Shown here: positions 1 through 9,799 of the stretch, piece after piece
Position numbering within the stretch: the first letter of the stretch is position 1
Layout of the letters: every line of letters starts with the position of its first letter
Assembly: GCA_025024175.1 (NCBI GenBank)
Contig: QCXZ01000064.1
Span: 62,641,325-62,705,324 of the forward strand
DNA from: Rhyzopertha dominica
Taxonomy: Eukaryota; Arthropoda; Insecta; Coleoptera; Bostrichidae
Length of the DNA stretch: 64,000 nucleotides
Direction of reading: 5' to 3'
Position numbers and translations under genes: made by a program
The notes under the pieces: generated by a model
Seen by the model: only the letters and a program-made list of their open reading frames with translations
Database searches by the model: none
What the model was told of the DNA's origin: nothing

Positions 1-644
1 TGTGAAATATCCATTTTTCCAATGCAGTATGTACTAAATTAATACAGTTTCAGCGGCTTATTAACAAACTAACGAAGAAATATGCTATTCGCGCCCTATT
101 TCATCTAATTAAAACACAACACTACAACTTTTAATTATTATTTCTTACCGCTACATCTCTCACTAACATAAAAACGGTTTGCCTGGCAGCATTTACTTAC
201 TTTTAAAAATAATCAAACCGAGTGAACCGTTTTGGCTTAATGCTGTGTTTACATGAAACCATAAATATTCGCCTGCAACTTTAAGCTTCAGCCAGTCAAT
301 TCAGGTTAACAGCTCCACGGTATTTGTTTAATTTACATTTAAAGATAATTTAGACCACCTACATGGCAATATCCGTGTTTCCTTCAGTTTACGTTTAGTT
401 ATTTACAACAATTTGGGAGTATTAATTAAAAAGGTGCGGTAACGACGGTGTTAATTCGGTTTCACCACTTCTTTTTCTTGTAATCATTAGAAAAGGTCGA
501 TTTAAAATGATGTATGTTAAATAAAATTAACACTGTTTGGCATCTATACCGAGCTGTATTATTTTATGCACTTGAATATTAATGTGTTGGTTGGAGTTCT
601 TGTTATCAATTTTATATTAATATGTTAGAGAACGTTCTGAGAAA
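1..644. other. AT-rich stretch, nothing recognised
   Basis: I see no coding homology, RNA gene or clear repeat here. Confidence 0.5.
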
Positions 645-960
645 ATGTGCAAAATATTTCATAGATACCCCACTAGACATTGCGACCAGAGTGGTTTATT
701 GTGTAGAAGGAATGTTTTTTGTGTCGTCTTTCTCCAAAAACTGTGTGACGAGATTGTCAACTCCTATATTTTAGACAACATTAACATTACAGTACCTAGA
801 GCAAACAACAGAAGTTCTACATTTTACTATTCTACCCCAAATACCTTACCTCACTTAAAATCACCTCTTATTAGATGCTTTAGGTTATCTTAAGTATTAA
901 TAGTTTGGATCTGGATACCTTTAATGACAAATTTCAATCTAAATCAGTAAGAGTCAAACT
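645..960 (+). pseudogene. Non-LTR retrotransposon RT C-terminal remnant
   Basis: An 82-codon open stretch reads ITVPRANNRSSTFYYSTPNT followed by SPLIRCFRL. This resembles the tail of insect non-LTR reverse transcriptase ORFs, where basic and proline-rich residues lead to a conserved 'NSPxxRM' segment just before the stop. The remainder of the ORF is absent and no 3' tail or target duplication can be set. It could be chance similarity; the call rests on this short pattern only. Confidence 0.35.
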
Positions 961-1131
961 TCTTCAATACTCTTCTTTACTTATCTTTTTACTATGTTAT
1001 GTGCTAATAGTAATGAATTTTGCTTTGTGTATCTGTTACGATTACGATCTCTTTACTTGTTTGTGTTAGCTTGCACACATATTTTTGTCTGTTGGAAATA
1101 AATAGTATTACCATAATTTCGGAATGTCGAT

Positions 1132-1220
1132 TTTTTTCAAACTTTTATTTCCCTTGTAACGATCTGGCTGCTCAGATGAATGTGATTTATTTGTACACTG
1201 CTCAAAATGGTCTAAAGAAC
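1132..1220 (+). repeat. Left arm of inverted repeat around a Mar-B copy
   Basis: This 89-base segment is the reverse complement, with few mismatches, of 2634-2741. Both arms contain CTCAGATGAATGTGATTTAT read in opposite directions, and together they enclose the truncated Mar-B copy. The right arm has an extra 19 bases that are nearly palindromic (ttttgtgggtcacaaaat). Confidence 0.75.
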
Positions 1221-1442
1221 TTACAGTTTCTCTGAATTTTCATTAAATTTGGACCTATTCTAACAATACTTGCAAGTGCAACTTGCAATAACAGCCGAAA
1301 GATTGTATAAAAAATTATACAAAAATTAGAAATTTTATTGGTAATTAAATACAAATTAACTAAAATTTTACGAAAGATTCATTTTATAATAATGAATTAC
1401 AACACACGAACACAACAAACTTCAAAAATACAGTTTTCTTCA

Positions 1443-2596
1443 ATTCTTAGTGAGCCTAGTACCCTGTCTTATCACTCCAGTCACTCCAGTACCTGACGTT
1501 ATGTTTATTTACAGAGCCGTTAAAAAAAATGTGCATTCGTCACTGAAGCAGATATTTTTTATTAGATTTGGATTTACTATAATCTTTTCTGTCATAATTT
1601 CGCAAAATTGCAGTCTTCTATCGAAGTCATCTTCGCCGAGTTCCTGGAGAGTTTTCATCTTTTGTAACTTTCCTTACAGATGAATAAGAAAGTCCAGTGG
1701 CTGTAGAAATGTTACGCAAAGAGCTAGTTGGATCCATTGCAAAATGACCAAGTACTTCAAGTTGGGCCATTTCATCAACGACTCTACTCCCTGCCCTTTT
1801 TTTGTTTACTACAGATCCAGTGTCTTGAAATTTCTGCACGAGATCGAGAATGTACCTAGCGTCAACATTTTTATCGGGGTGCCGATCGTTAAACACCCTT
1901 GCTGACGCACGAGCACAGCTATGCTCAGCACCGTAAATAAAAATTATTTCTACCCTTTCGGCAGTTGAATAAACCATTATCACTTGGACTCTCACTTTAA
2001 AATTTCACGCGATTTATAAAAAGGAATGTGAACAAAAAGATGGTCGTGCCAAAGAAGTAGCCAAAAAGTTGAAACAAAAAATTGGAAACACAAAGTAGAT
2101 AATTATTTAGCCAATTCAGTATAAACTGTCGAGTTGCAATATCAAGTAATGTCGAAAGAAAATTTTAAGTATTTTTGGCATTTTGCTTAGGTGTAACAAT
2201 TATTTTTTAACAAGTTTTTTTTAGGCTTAAGTAAGGACAATTTTTATTGTAACTGCAAGACAATAAATTTTGTTAGAAAAAGTCCAAAATATTCCATTTT
2301 ATAAGCCACTTGCTACAATGCACTTTTTGACCCACTCCCCCGTCAATGGGTAAAAAATAGTAAAACTAATTACATGGCAAGACTCCTTGTGTAATAAGCT
2401 TTTAAATGATGTATCGTAAGATGGGTAGTTTCATTTAAAATTTTTGAAGGGGTATCTACCCCGCTAAGAGGGTAAGCGCTATCCATTAAAAACTTATCTC
2501 AAAAGCTGTCCCCCTGCAAACAAAAGTTTACGTTTTAAATTTTTACTCTATTTAAAGTTATTTAAGGTGTGAAGTTTTCAAAAAATCACCTGGTAT
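1443..2596 (-). mobile_element. Mar-B family DNA transposon, truncated copy
   Basis: This sequence matches the complete Mar-B element at 43865-46133 from its transposase-start side. The terminal repeat near 2570-2596 is intact apart from small changes. The open part of the transposase (1627-1995) covers the N-terminal helix-turn-helix region: MRVQVIMVYSTAE, then ARYILDLVQK, then SLRNISTATGLSYSSVRKV. Compared with the complete copy it has a small insertion after the residues IYGAEH and lacks about 24 bases before the shared segment ending in CATCTT. The catalytic core from roughly residue 190 onward, and the other terminal repeat, are missing. It is a dead copy. Confidence 0.85.
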
Positions 2597-2633
2597 ACAG
2601 TAAATAAAGTGAATAAAAGATAATAAAGTGTAT

Positions 2634-2741
2634 GTTCCTTAGACCATTTTGAGCAGTGTATTTTGTGGGTCACAAAATACAAATAAATCACATTCATCTG
2701 AGCAGACAGATCGTTTACAAAAGAAATAAAAGTTTGAAAAA
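2634..2741 (-). repeat. Right arm of inverted repeat around a Mar-B copy
   Basis: Reverse complement of 1132-1220, with a 19-base near-palindromic insertion. It begins about 37 bases outside the Mar-B terminal repeat, so it is not part of the Mar-B TIR. Confidence 0.75.
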
Positions 2742-3929
2742 GGCCAAAACAAACGTCACAAAATTAATAGTTTTTGTAAAAGAAGGAACCAGAAAACCCG
2801 CTACCACGGAAGGAGGTTTTGTGGATGTATGGATTTTTTCCTACAAAAGGCTTCAAATAATTAACACGAAATTTTCCTAACTTTAACAATTGGTCTTAAG
2901 GGAACATTTAAGGATAAGCCTTATTTATACCTTGTAAGTCTGAAATAATAAAAAATAATTGCGTTAATAAGACCAAAAGTAATTTTAGAAAAATCGTACG
3001 TAGGTTCAACGATTAATTCCTTATTTGTTACTTTCCACACCTAATAATTCATCAATTTTAGTCTCGTAATCTATGATTTTACGGGTTAAAAAACCATTTT
3101 ACAAACTAAGCAGGCACAATGTGTACGTCACTTAAAAAAGGCTGCTAATTTAACACCAGAATCTGTCACAACAAAAGGATTACCATTCGGAAAATTACAA
3201 GTAACAAAAATCACGTGCGAAGGACCACGAATGTTTTTTGAACCAACAACGCACCGACTATTGTGCAAGTCGATGTGCGTGTCCCAAAAAACCGCTACCT
3301 TTTTTCATGGAACACACCTCCACGATGGCTTTTCGACACCAACTATTGTACGCACGCAGAAAGAAAAACAAACAAGACCGAAGGGAACAATGCAACCTGC
3401 TGGAGAACCTGACACTTCGATATTGATGCATCGGTGGTTAACGCTTTCACCGCATTTCATGAAACTGATGTATCAGCCTTTATCAGTTTCATCGGGAGCT
3501 TATGCAATTCCAAATCCAAGGCTTGGCGAGAGCAGAATTGTGTTTCCAGCTCCACTTATGATGCCATAATGATGTCGTCAATCAAAACAGTGAGACTGAA
3601 AATAACGCACCGTTTTTGTTACACAATTTCAATGTGTCGTATGCAAATCTGGCGTGGGTTATTATAATTGGTTACCGTAGCGCACACTGAGACAATTCAA
3701 TTCAGGAAGTTCTGTACTGATAGGTACGAGAACATATCTGGAAACTTTCCAGTAAACAACATTCAATTTAGTTGCTTTCGTATGAAATACAGAAGATCAG
3801 TGTCACATGACAAAAAAAGATCAAGAAAAGACGATCTAACCCAAGAGGATATAGCTATTATTCAATCCTTCGAGACATTTATGAAAAAGAAATGCAGGTT
3901 TGAAATGTACTTACTTGCTCAATACAAGT
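2742..3929. other. Non-coding stretch with chance ORFs
   Basis: Overlapping plus-strand ORFs around 3231-3961 show no family resemblance. The stretch at 3220-3600 is less AT-rich than its surroundings, which could mean a conserved non-coding element, but nothing in the sequence proves this. Confidence 0.4.
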
Positions 3930-5640
3930 CTTGTCATTCGTTGTTTGTTAAAATAATTTAGAATTTACGCGAAGGTGTTTGAATAATTTTCAACAATGGA
4001 AAAATCTGAGACACGAGCAGTTATAAAATATTTGCAAAAGAAAAAGTTGTCGCCAAAAGAAATTCATGCAGATATAGTGGGTGTATTAAGTGAGAGTGCT
4101 CCTTGTTTCCAACTGGTAAAAAAATTGTCAATTTGACAAACGTGTGAACCTGCAAAGGGTTCCGGACGACCAGTAACCGTCACTATTCAGGAAAATGTTA
4201 CTCGTGTACATGACATGGTAATGGCAGATAGGCGAATGACCATTCGTCGGATAGCTGAGATTACAGACTTTTCATATGGCACAATAGGAAAAATACCAAC
4301 AAAATTTTAGGTCTTAAAAAGTTATCTGCACGCTGGGTCCCTAGAATGTTGACGCCTGATCAGAAACGTTCGAGAGTCCTGCATTCTGAAGCCAGTTTGG
4401 CAAAGTTTTCAGCAGACCCGGATGAGTTTCTCTCTCGATTTGTAACTGTTGATGAAACATGGGTCTACCACTTTGACCCAGAGTCAAAACAACAGAGCAT
4501 GGAATGGCATTACAAAGGTTCTCCTCCACCATGAGAATTTCGAGTTGTGCCCTCTGCTGGTTAAATTATGGCCACAATTTTAATGGTTGATTTTTTGGAA
4601 CGTGGACAAACAACAACAGGTTTTTGCTCAGCGATTACTTCTTATTTCCGAAATTGAAAGAAATGTTGGACTCTGCGACCTCACCGGGGTGTCAAATGAA
4701 AGCATCCCGAACAAAATACGCGTACGCAACTTTTTCAAGTTTACTTGGGTCTCTCACGATCAGAACAAGATAGCGTCCTATAACACTGACGCAAGTTTAC
4801 AGGATTTGACGCGTTTTGTCTGATCGACGGAAACATGGTCTAAAGCGATTTCCCACATTAAATGATGCATTTGCGAAAAGCCCCTCCCTAGGGCAGCTGA
4901 ACTCGCAAAAACCCCCACAAAATTTGTATCAGACTCCGAGGTTTCCTTTTAAGTAAATTGAAATCTTGTTATCAGTTCCGTTTTGATATTTTGATTACAA
5001 ACTAGAAATTTTAACGTCGTGTCGGGTTTATAGTTTTTTTTTTGTAAAGTATTGGTAAAGTGTAATTTTAAATTCAGTTATCTACCGTTGCGTTGGACCA
5101 ATTGGGAAGTCGCTAGGACCAAGGACCGAGGGACCAAGTGATAGGAAATACTCCAGGGGTATCGTACATTAGATTTATCGGTTTGCTTTGAAGTTTCTTT
5201 GGCTGACCTTTGTAAAGAAAGCGTAATATGAGTTGTCTGTGTTTAACATTTTAAGTTCGTTTATTCGTGATATTGTAATCGGTGCAACTTTTAAATTTAC
5301 AAAAAACCTGCAAATTCACGTAAGGCGGTGTTTCATTTTCGAAATTTCAATCTACCCATTTGCCAAGAAGAATCCACAGTGTCTCCGAAGATTTTCTTAC
5401 CAATCGGTAAGTGGTGGCAGCGATCGTTACCTTCAAGGTATTAAGAATAATTTTAATAAATATTAAAATCAGCGGTGGGGCTACAACAGAATATCTACAT
5501 GGAACCAGATATGACGATGATTATCAAGTGATGACAGCCGTAAACGACAGAGCATTGGAACATTGTTGGACCAAATGCATCGAAGTTCAAGGAGACTATG
5601 TCGAACAATAAACATATAATTATTTTTATTTTTTGTGTCC
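3930..5640 (+). pseudogene. Mar-A mariner transposase, broken, split by an LTR
   Basis: The start codon is at 3996 ([17 protein letters not shown]). The first catalytic block is VDETWVYHFDPESKQQSMEW near 4450-4505, typical of mariner transposases. The C-terminal block (RYDDDYQ, then ALEHCWTKCIEVQGDYVEQ) ends at the stop at 5609-5611. The reading frame is disrupted near 4130 and 4535 and again beyond. Bases 4664-5488 are a foreign insertion, recognised by comparison with the uninterrupted copy at 30238-30590. An in-frame 42-base deletion before RALEH is also seen relative to that copy. Other fragments of the same family lie at 12930-13140 (minus strand) and 20960-21515. Confidence 0.85.
4664..5488. 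repeat. Probable solo LTR inside the Mar-A copy
   Basis: The inserted block starts TGTTGGACTC and ends GGGGCTACAACA, so it has the inverted TGTTG...CAACA termini typical of LTRs. It is 825 bases long and has no internal coding. The uninterrupted mariner copy at 30.3 kb reads continuously across the insertion point (attgaaagaatatttacgtg). The flanking bases are GAAA on the left and GAAT on the right, fitting a 4-base target duplication with one change. Near its 3' end it holds a segment, ggtggcagcg, often seen near insect Gypsy LTR/primer-site boundaries. Orientation is unknown. Confidence 0.7.
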
Positions 5641-5892
5641 TTCTATGTCATTGATGTTCTATGTATTGAAAGCGTCATCAGATATTTTGAAGATTCCGAC
5701 AAAGATTTAATTAAAAACATGTAAAATTCAAATAGAGAATAATTTGGGTAGAACAGAAAACTTTGGAATAAAGAAAATCATCAAATCATTAAGTCTCAAA
5801 CAAAATATAGTATTGTACCGTCTCACATATATTTCCAAACAGTATCGTTTCAAAAGTTTTTGGAAAGTTGCATAAAATGGATCTGTAGTTCT

Positions 5893-6150
5893 TTATATGT
5901 GTGACACAACTCTTTTTAGAGACAGAACATATGTGACTCCTAACACTAGGAAATGGTGAAGATCTCGATATTCTGGTCCAACACTAAAAGTATTATTCGA
6001 CCTTTTCAAAGCAGAATGAATTTCATCTTCTGCAATACAATTTATACGCAAAGTACCGAACACTTGTGTCTCAACAAAAAGAAATGCAGTGTTATCAGTA
6101 TTATTGGGCACGGTATATACACCCTTAAAAAAAGAACATACGAGGATCAA
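5893..6150 (-). pseudogene. Non-LTR retrotransposon RT fragment
   Basis: The minus-strand reading contains FFKGVYTVPNNTDNTAF and then INCIAEDEIHSALKRSN followed by FSVGPEYRDLHHFL. This matches the region just before the RT palm of insect non-LTR elements, where 'ITEEEI..ALK..N...SVGPDGIP' is usual. The conserved GPDG appears as GPEY, so it is decayed. No endonuclease or YADD block was found nearby. Confidence 0.5.
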
Positions 6151-7465
6151 TATCTGACAAAATATCTTCTGTACGGATTATTAATTAAAGTTTTTTTTTG
6201 TTTAAAAAAGGAACCAAAATCCACGAAAAGAAAATACAAACACAAAGAAAGTTTTTGCGTTCAAATTTCTGTTAGTAATAGCCCTGGGAAAGTTATCAGC
6301 AAAACAAAATTCGGAATTTTTTATATGCATTCTCGATCATAACTAACAATGCTGACTGATTTTTTTGTTTTGTTCGTTATCCTCCTAGGAAAGATTTTAA
6401 CAAAAAAAAAAACGCTCGAAAATAGAGTAAGAAAATTTGGAAAACCTTAAAATTGGACAAGTCAATCGAATATTCTGTAAAATGAAAATGAAATACTCGA
6501 ACAACTGAACATCTACGATCACGATCACCAATACATATTTCGAATAGCACTTCACAAATTCAAAAAACGATCGCAAACAAATTTATCAAAATTTGGACAT
6601 GACAACGAACGATTAATAAAAATCCATTCCACAAANCGTGTTATTAAACTCCAATAAATCGTCCCGTTTTCAGTTATTGCATAATCAGAAAAGAACCAAA
6701 ACAACTGGGCACCTTTTCAACAACGCCCCAACCATAATAATTCACTGCAATCCAGTTCCAGAAGGTACAGCACCTGTGTAATGTCCGAACAATGACACGC
6801 CGAATTTATATGCGTCTCATTACAAAACGCGAAAAATAATAACACGAAAGCGAATACAATCAAACTTTTGTTGAGATAGACCGACCTCGACCTAACATTC
6901 CAGGTGAAGCACATTGTGATTTAATTAACACGACAAAAGGACCCTATTGGAATCGAATCGTACGACTGTGACCCGTTTTTTGGATTGTGGGTGTGATTTC
7001 TGTTTTTGGGATAACAAAAGAGTGTAATTGGATATCTGGTTTGGATTATGACGTGATTTGTAAAGGGTGATACAGCCATCGAAGCTAAATTGCTTTGAAT
7101 ACAAGTTACAGTCGTTTAAAAGAGTAGAACGAAGAAATAAGTAAATAAGAAAGCCCGCATTGTCTTCACAAAGCGCATGAATAATTTCGTAATGATTTTC
7201 TTAAATACCCTCCTGCTATCGTTCATTCATATATCCGTTAGATGGCAAATATTCTTTCTTTTATGCGACTCGTAGTACCAATCAAATTATTATAAAATAA
7301 CAAAATTATTAACTGGCTGCCCACTTTATGAAGCTCGAATATCCTTTTCTGCAAACAGTGAAATCAGTATATTCACTAAACGAATGTGCGGAACAATTCG
7401 TAAAAATTTTCACTTAATCTTAAATTATCTCACCCATAACTTCCAAACAAAAAGAACATCACTGA
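6151..7465. other. Non-coding stretch, nothing recognised
   Basis: AT-rich sequence with one N at about 6637. No domain, RNA gene or repeat arm was recognised. Confidence 0.45.
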
Positions 7466-7510
7466 AGGCAGGACACTTACCTGTAACAAAAAAAAGAAGA
7501 TAATTAATAT
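7466..7510 (-). promoter_or_regulatory. Candidate recursive splice (ratchet) site, minus strand
   Basis: Read on the minus strand, a pyrimidine tract (tcttctttttttttgtta) runs directly into CAG and then GTAAGT, with the junction between 7481 and 7480. A perfect 3' splice site fused to a perfect 5' splice site is the signature of a zero-length exon used to remove long insect introns in steps. It lies on the strand of mim, about 18 kb downstream of the mim exon 3 donor, so it would fit a ratchet point in intron 3. Confidence 0.55.
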
Positions 7511-7761
7511 TACAGCGTATGTAAAAGATAAAATTATTCATTGAGTGGTAAATTGACACTACTAATGAGTAAAAAATATGACAAATTTTTCAATGGTTTT
7601 TGTAGTCAAGACTACGTTTGTAACAAAAAAATTACAAGTAAAAGCAATAATCATATGTTGAATGGATTCAAAAGTGCATTCATTGTGAAACATCCTGAAT
7701 CAATTAGATAGCTTGGAAACAAGCTGATTGAACGTATGTGCTTTGTCTCACTTGATTTATC

Positions 7762-9235
7762 AAAAATAAAATAGAGAACTGCCACCTATCAAATACAGAA
7801 AAACTGAACTACTGAATATTGTGGAAATTTGCATAGATCAAAGAGTTTTTACATTCAATGACACATTCTACTGCCAATGGGTTCACCTTTGTCTCTAGTC
7901 TTGGCCGAAATTTTCATGTCAAGTTTCGAAGAGAAGCTTTTTGAAAGAAAAATGAAATTATTAAAAATGTATTACTCTGGACTAGATATGTTGATGGTTT
8001 TTTTGAATTTGGAAGAGAACTGACAGGCAGTCAGATGTATTCTTAAATACAACAAATAAAAAGATTCAATTTACCCTAGAAAAAGAAATAGATGGACTTC
8101 TTCACTTTCTGGACTTATCGATGTTGGTAAAAAACAGTAAAATTAACTTTGAAATTTATAAAAAACGAACACAGACAGATGTTATAATCCCAGCTTCCTC
8201 AAATCAATCATTACAGATTAAGTATTCCGCGTTTTATCGTTTAATAAACAGACTAATAAATATACCACTTAGAAAAGGAAGTTTCGAAAAAGAATTGACA
8301 ACAAATAAACAAATGGCCTTTAACAATGGATATGACAGAAAAATTGATGACCAAATACTTAAAAAAAGCAATATAAGGTTAGAATAAGAGAATGCTGTAC
8401 AATGCTAACATCAATGAAAAAGAACATATTTTCGCCGCAGTAAATTATGTCAAAGGAGTTAGTGTTTGCGCTAAAAATTCGAAATAAAACCAATAAAGCT
8501 TAATAAGTGCAATTTGGGAGGTCTTCTAGTTAACAATAAGCCAGAATCCAATAAATTGAACAAAAACGGCATTTACCAAATAAAATGTATGCAATGTGAC
8601 ATGATATAGGTACACAGGACAATCCGGTAGAGCTATTAAAAACAGAATTAAAGAACATGTTCCGAATATAAACAAACAAAAGCATAACAGGTTTTGATGA
8701 CCATTGCATCAAAAATAACCATTACTTAGATGAAAACGAACAAACTTGTAGCTTTTGTACTTTGTTTGTTTGATATGAAGTGTCTTGAAGACTTCAATTC
8801 ATTTGTTACTTTTTCTAAGGATAATTCTGTATTGATACCTAATATATCAAATTCTATTTTAGACACTGGTAAATTTGGGTAATATTTTAGACAATTATTT
8901 AATAAATTTTGTTCTGCCTGTGTAAAATTTGTATTCGTAAGGTTGACTAAACGATCACTGAATTTAGATTCGCAATTGGGATTAATTGAGTTAATTTTAA
9001 CTCTATTTTTATTTGTCTATCCAAAAGGTCAAAATGTAACGGAGTCAGACGATACGCGAGTTCTTCATGCATAATTCTTTTGTAGGTGGTCGCCACAGCC
9101 TGGTTCTGTTTTTCGTCTCTTAACTGTTTATGCATTTATAACCCAGTTTCATAATTCTTTAGATTTAATATGTTGTTACAACATGAAGAACCGAAAGGTT
9201 CGAAACAGATCTGTCAGAAATGATTAAATACCGTG
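7762..9235 (+). pseudogene. PLE-A Penelope-like element, RT and GIY-YIG remnants
   Basis: Decayed frames give the RT block (GSPL..., AEIFMS.FEE) near 7880-7960 and RYVDGFF near 7985, the counterpart of YVDD with one change. An open segment runs at 8121-8387 (IPASSNQSLQIKYSAFYRLI). The GIY-YIG nuclease block follows near 8600-8690 (YTGQSGRAIKNRIKEHV). A related minus-strand copy lies at 35742-37075. The stretch after 8760 looks like the C-terminus and tail of a Penelope-like element. The tail near 9180-9222 has a paired GAACC/GGTTC arm, GAAA and a palindromic ACAGATCTGT, but a damaged hammerhead core. Multiple frameshifts make it inactive. Confidence 0.75.
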
Positions 9236-9734
9236 GAACACAAAGCCTATTTATTTTTATTATATTTATGTCAAATAAGATAATTTTTAATGTGGTGCAT
9301 GCATTTCCTTTAAAAATAACAATGAATACATGAAAACTTTTACAAAATCATGCAGCAAAGAAATAAATTAAGGATGGTTTTGGTCAATTTCTTAACAACA
9401 AAAATGTTTCTCTAAGTCCTTGATTTTTGAAAGGGAAAACAACTATTAACGTGTTTCTATTCACACTGAGCGACAAAAGCGGCAATTTTAATATTCAAAA
9501 CACAAATGAACTTCCAACTTACATACCGCCTCCACTCTCAACGTAAATTACCACTTCACGGTGACATTTTACCACTCACGAGCACACATGACTAAAAAAA
9601 ATCTCACGCGCTTTCGGGGGTGNACTGCGGGTGGGGCTGAAGGAACGGGGGCTATTTGGGCCAGCCTGGTGGCACGCGGGGACCAACTTGATCTTGGGGT
9701 TATGCAATATCGGAGACCGGACCCCAGCAGCTCA
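9236..9734. other. Upstream region of the cuticular protein gene
   Basis: The last 150 bases (9600-9740) are notably GC-rich compared with the surroundings. They contain one N at 9622 and lead into the TATA box. Promoter elements beyond the TATA box cannot be named with confidence. Confidence 0.4.
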
Positions 9735-9742
9735 TATATAAA
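9735..9742 (+). promoter_or_regulatory. TATA box of the cuticular protein gene
   Basis: TATATAAA lies 58 bases before the start codon at 9800. Transcription would then begin near 9765, leaving a short 5' UTR, as is usual for cuticular protein genes. Confidence 0.65.
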
Positions 9743-9799
9743 CTGTGTAATGTCTGCGAGGTGAACATTAGTTGTGGTTCTCCTAAAGATCAGCCAGCC

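Noticed and set aside
9180..9222. Hammerhead-like tail of the first PLE-A region (GAACC/GGTTC, GAAA, ACAGATCTGT).
   Set aside because: The core reads ACATGAA or ATGAAGA depending on alignment and neither keeps the 3-8 pair. Stem I does not pair. I treat it as decayed and did not list it as an RNA.
9561..9764. 67-codon ORF across the cuticular promoter.
   Set aside because: It overlaps the TATA box and contains an N; it is promoter DNA by context.
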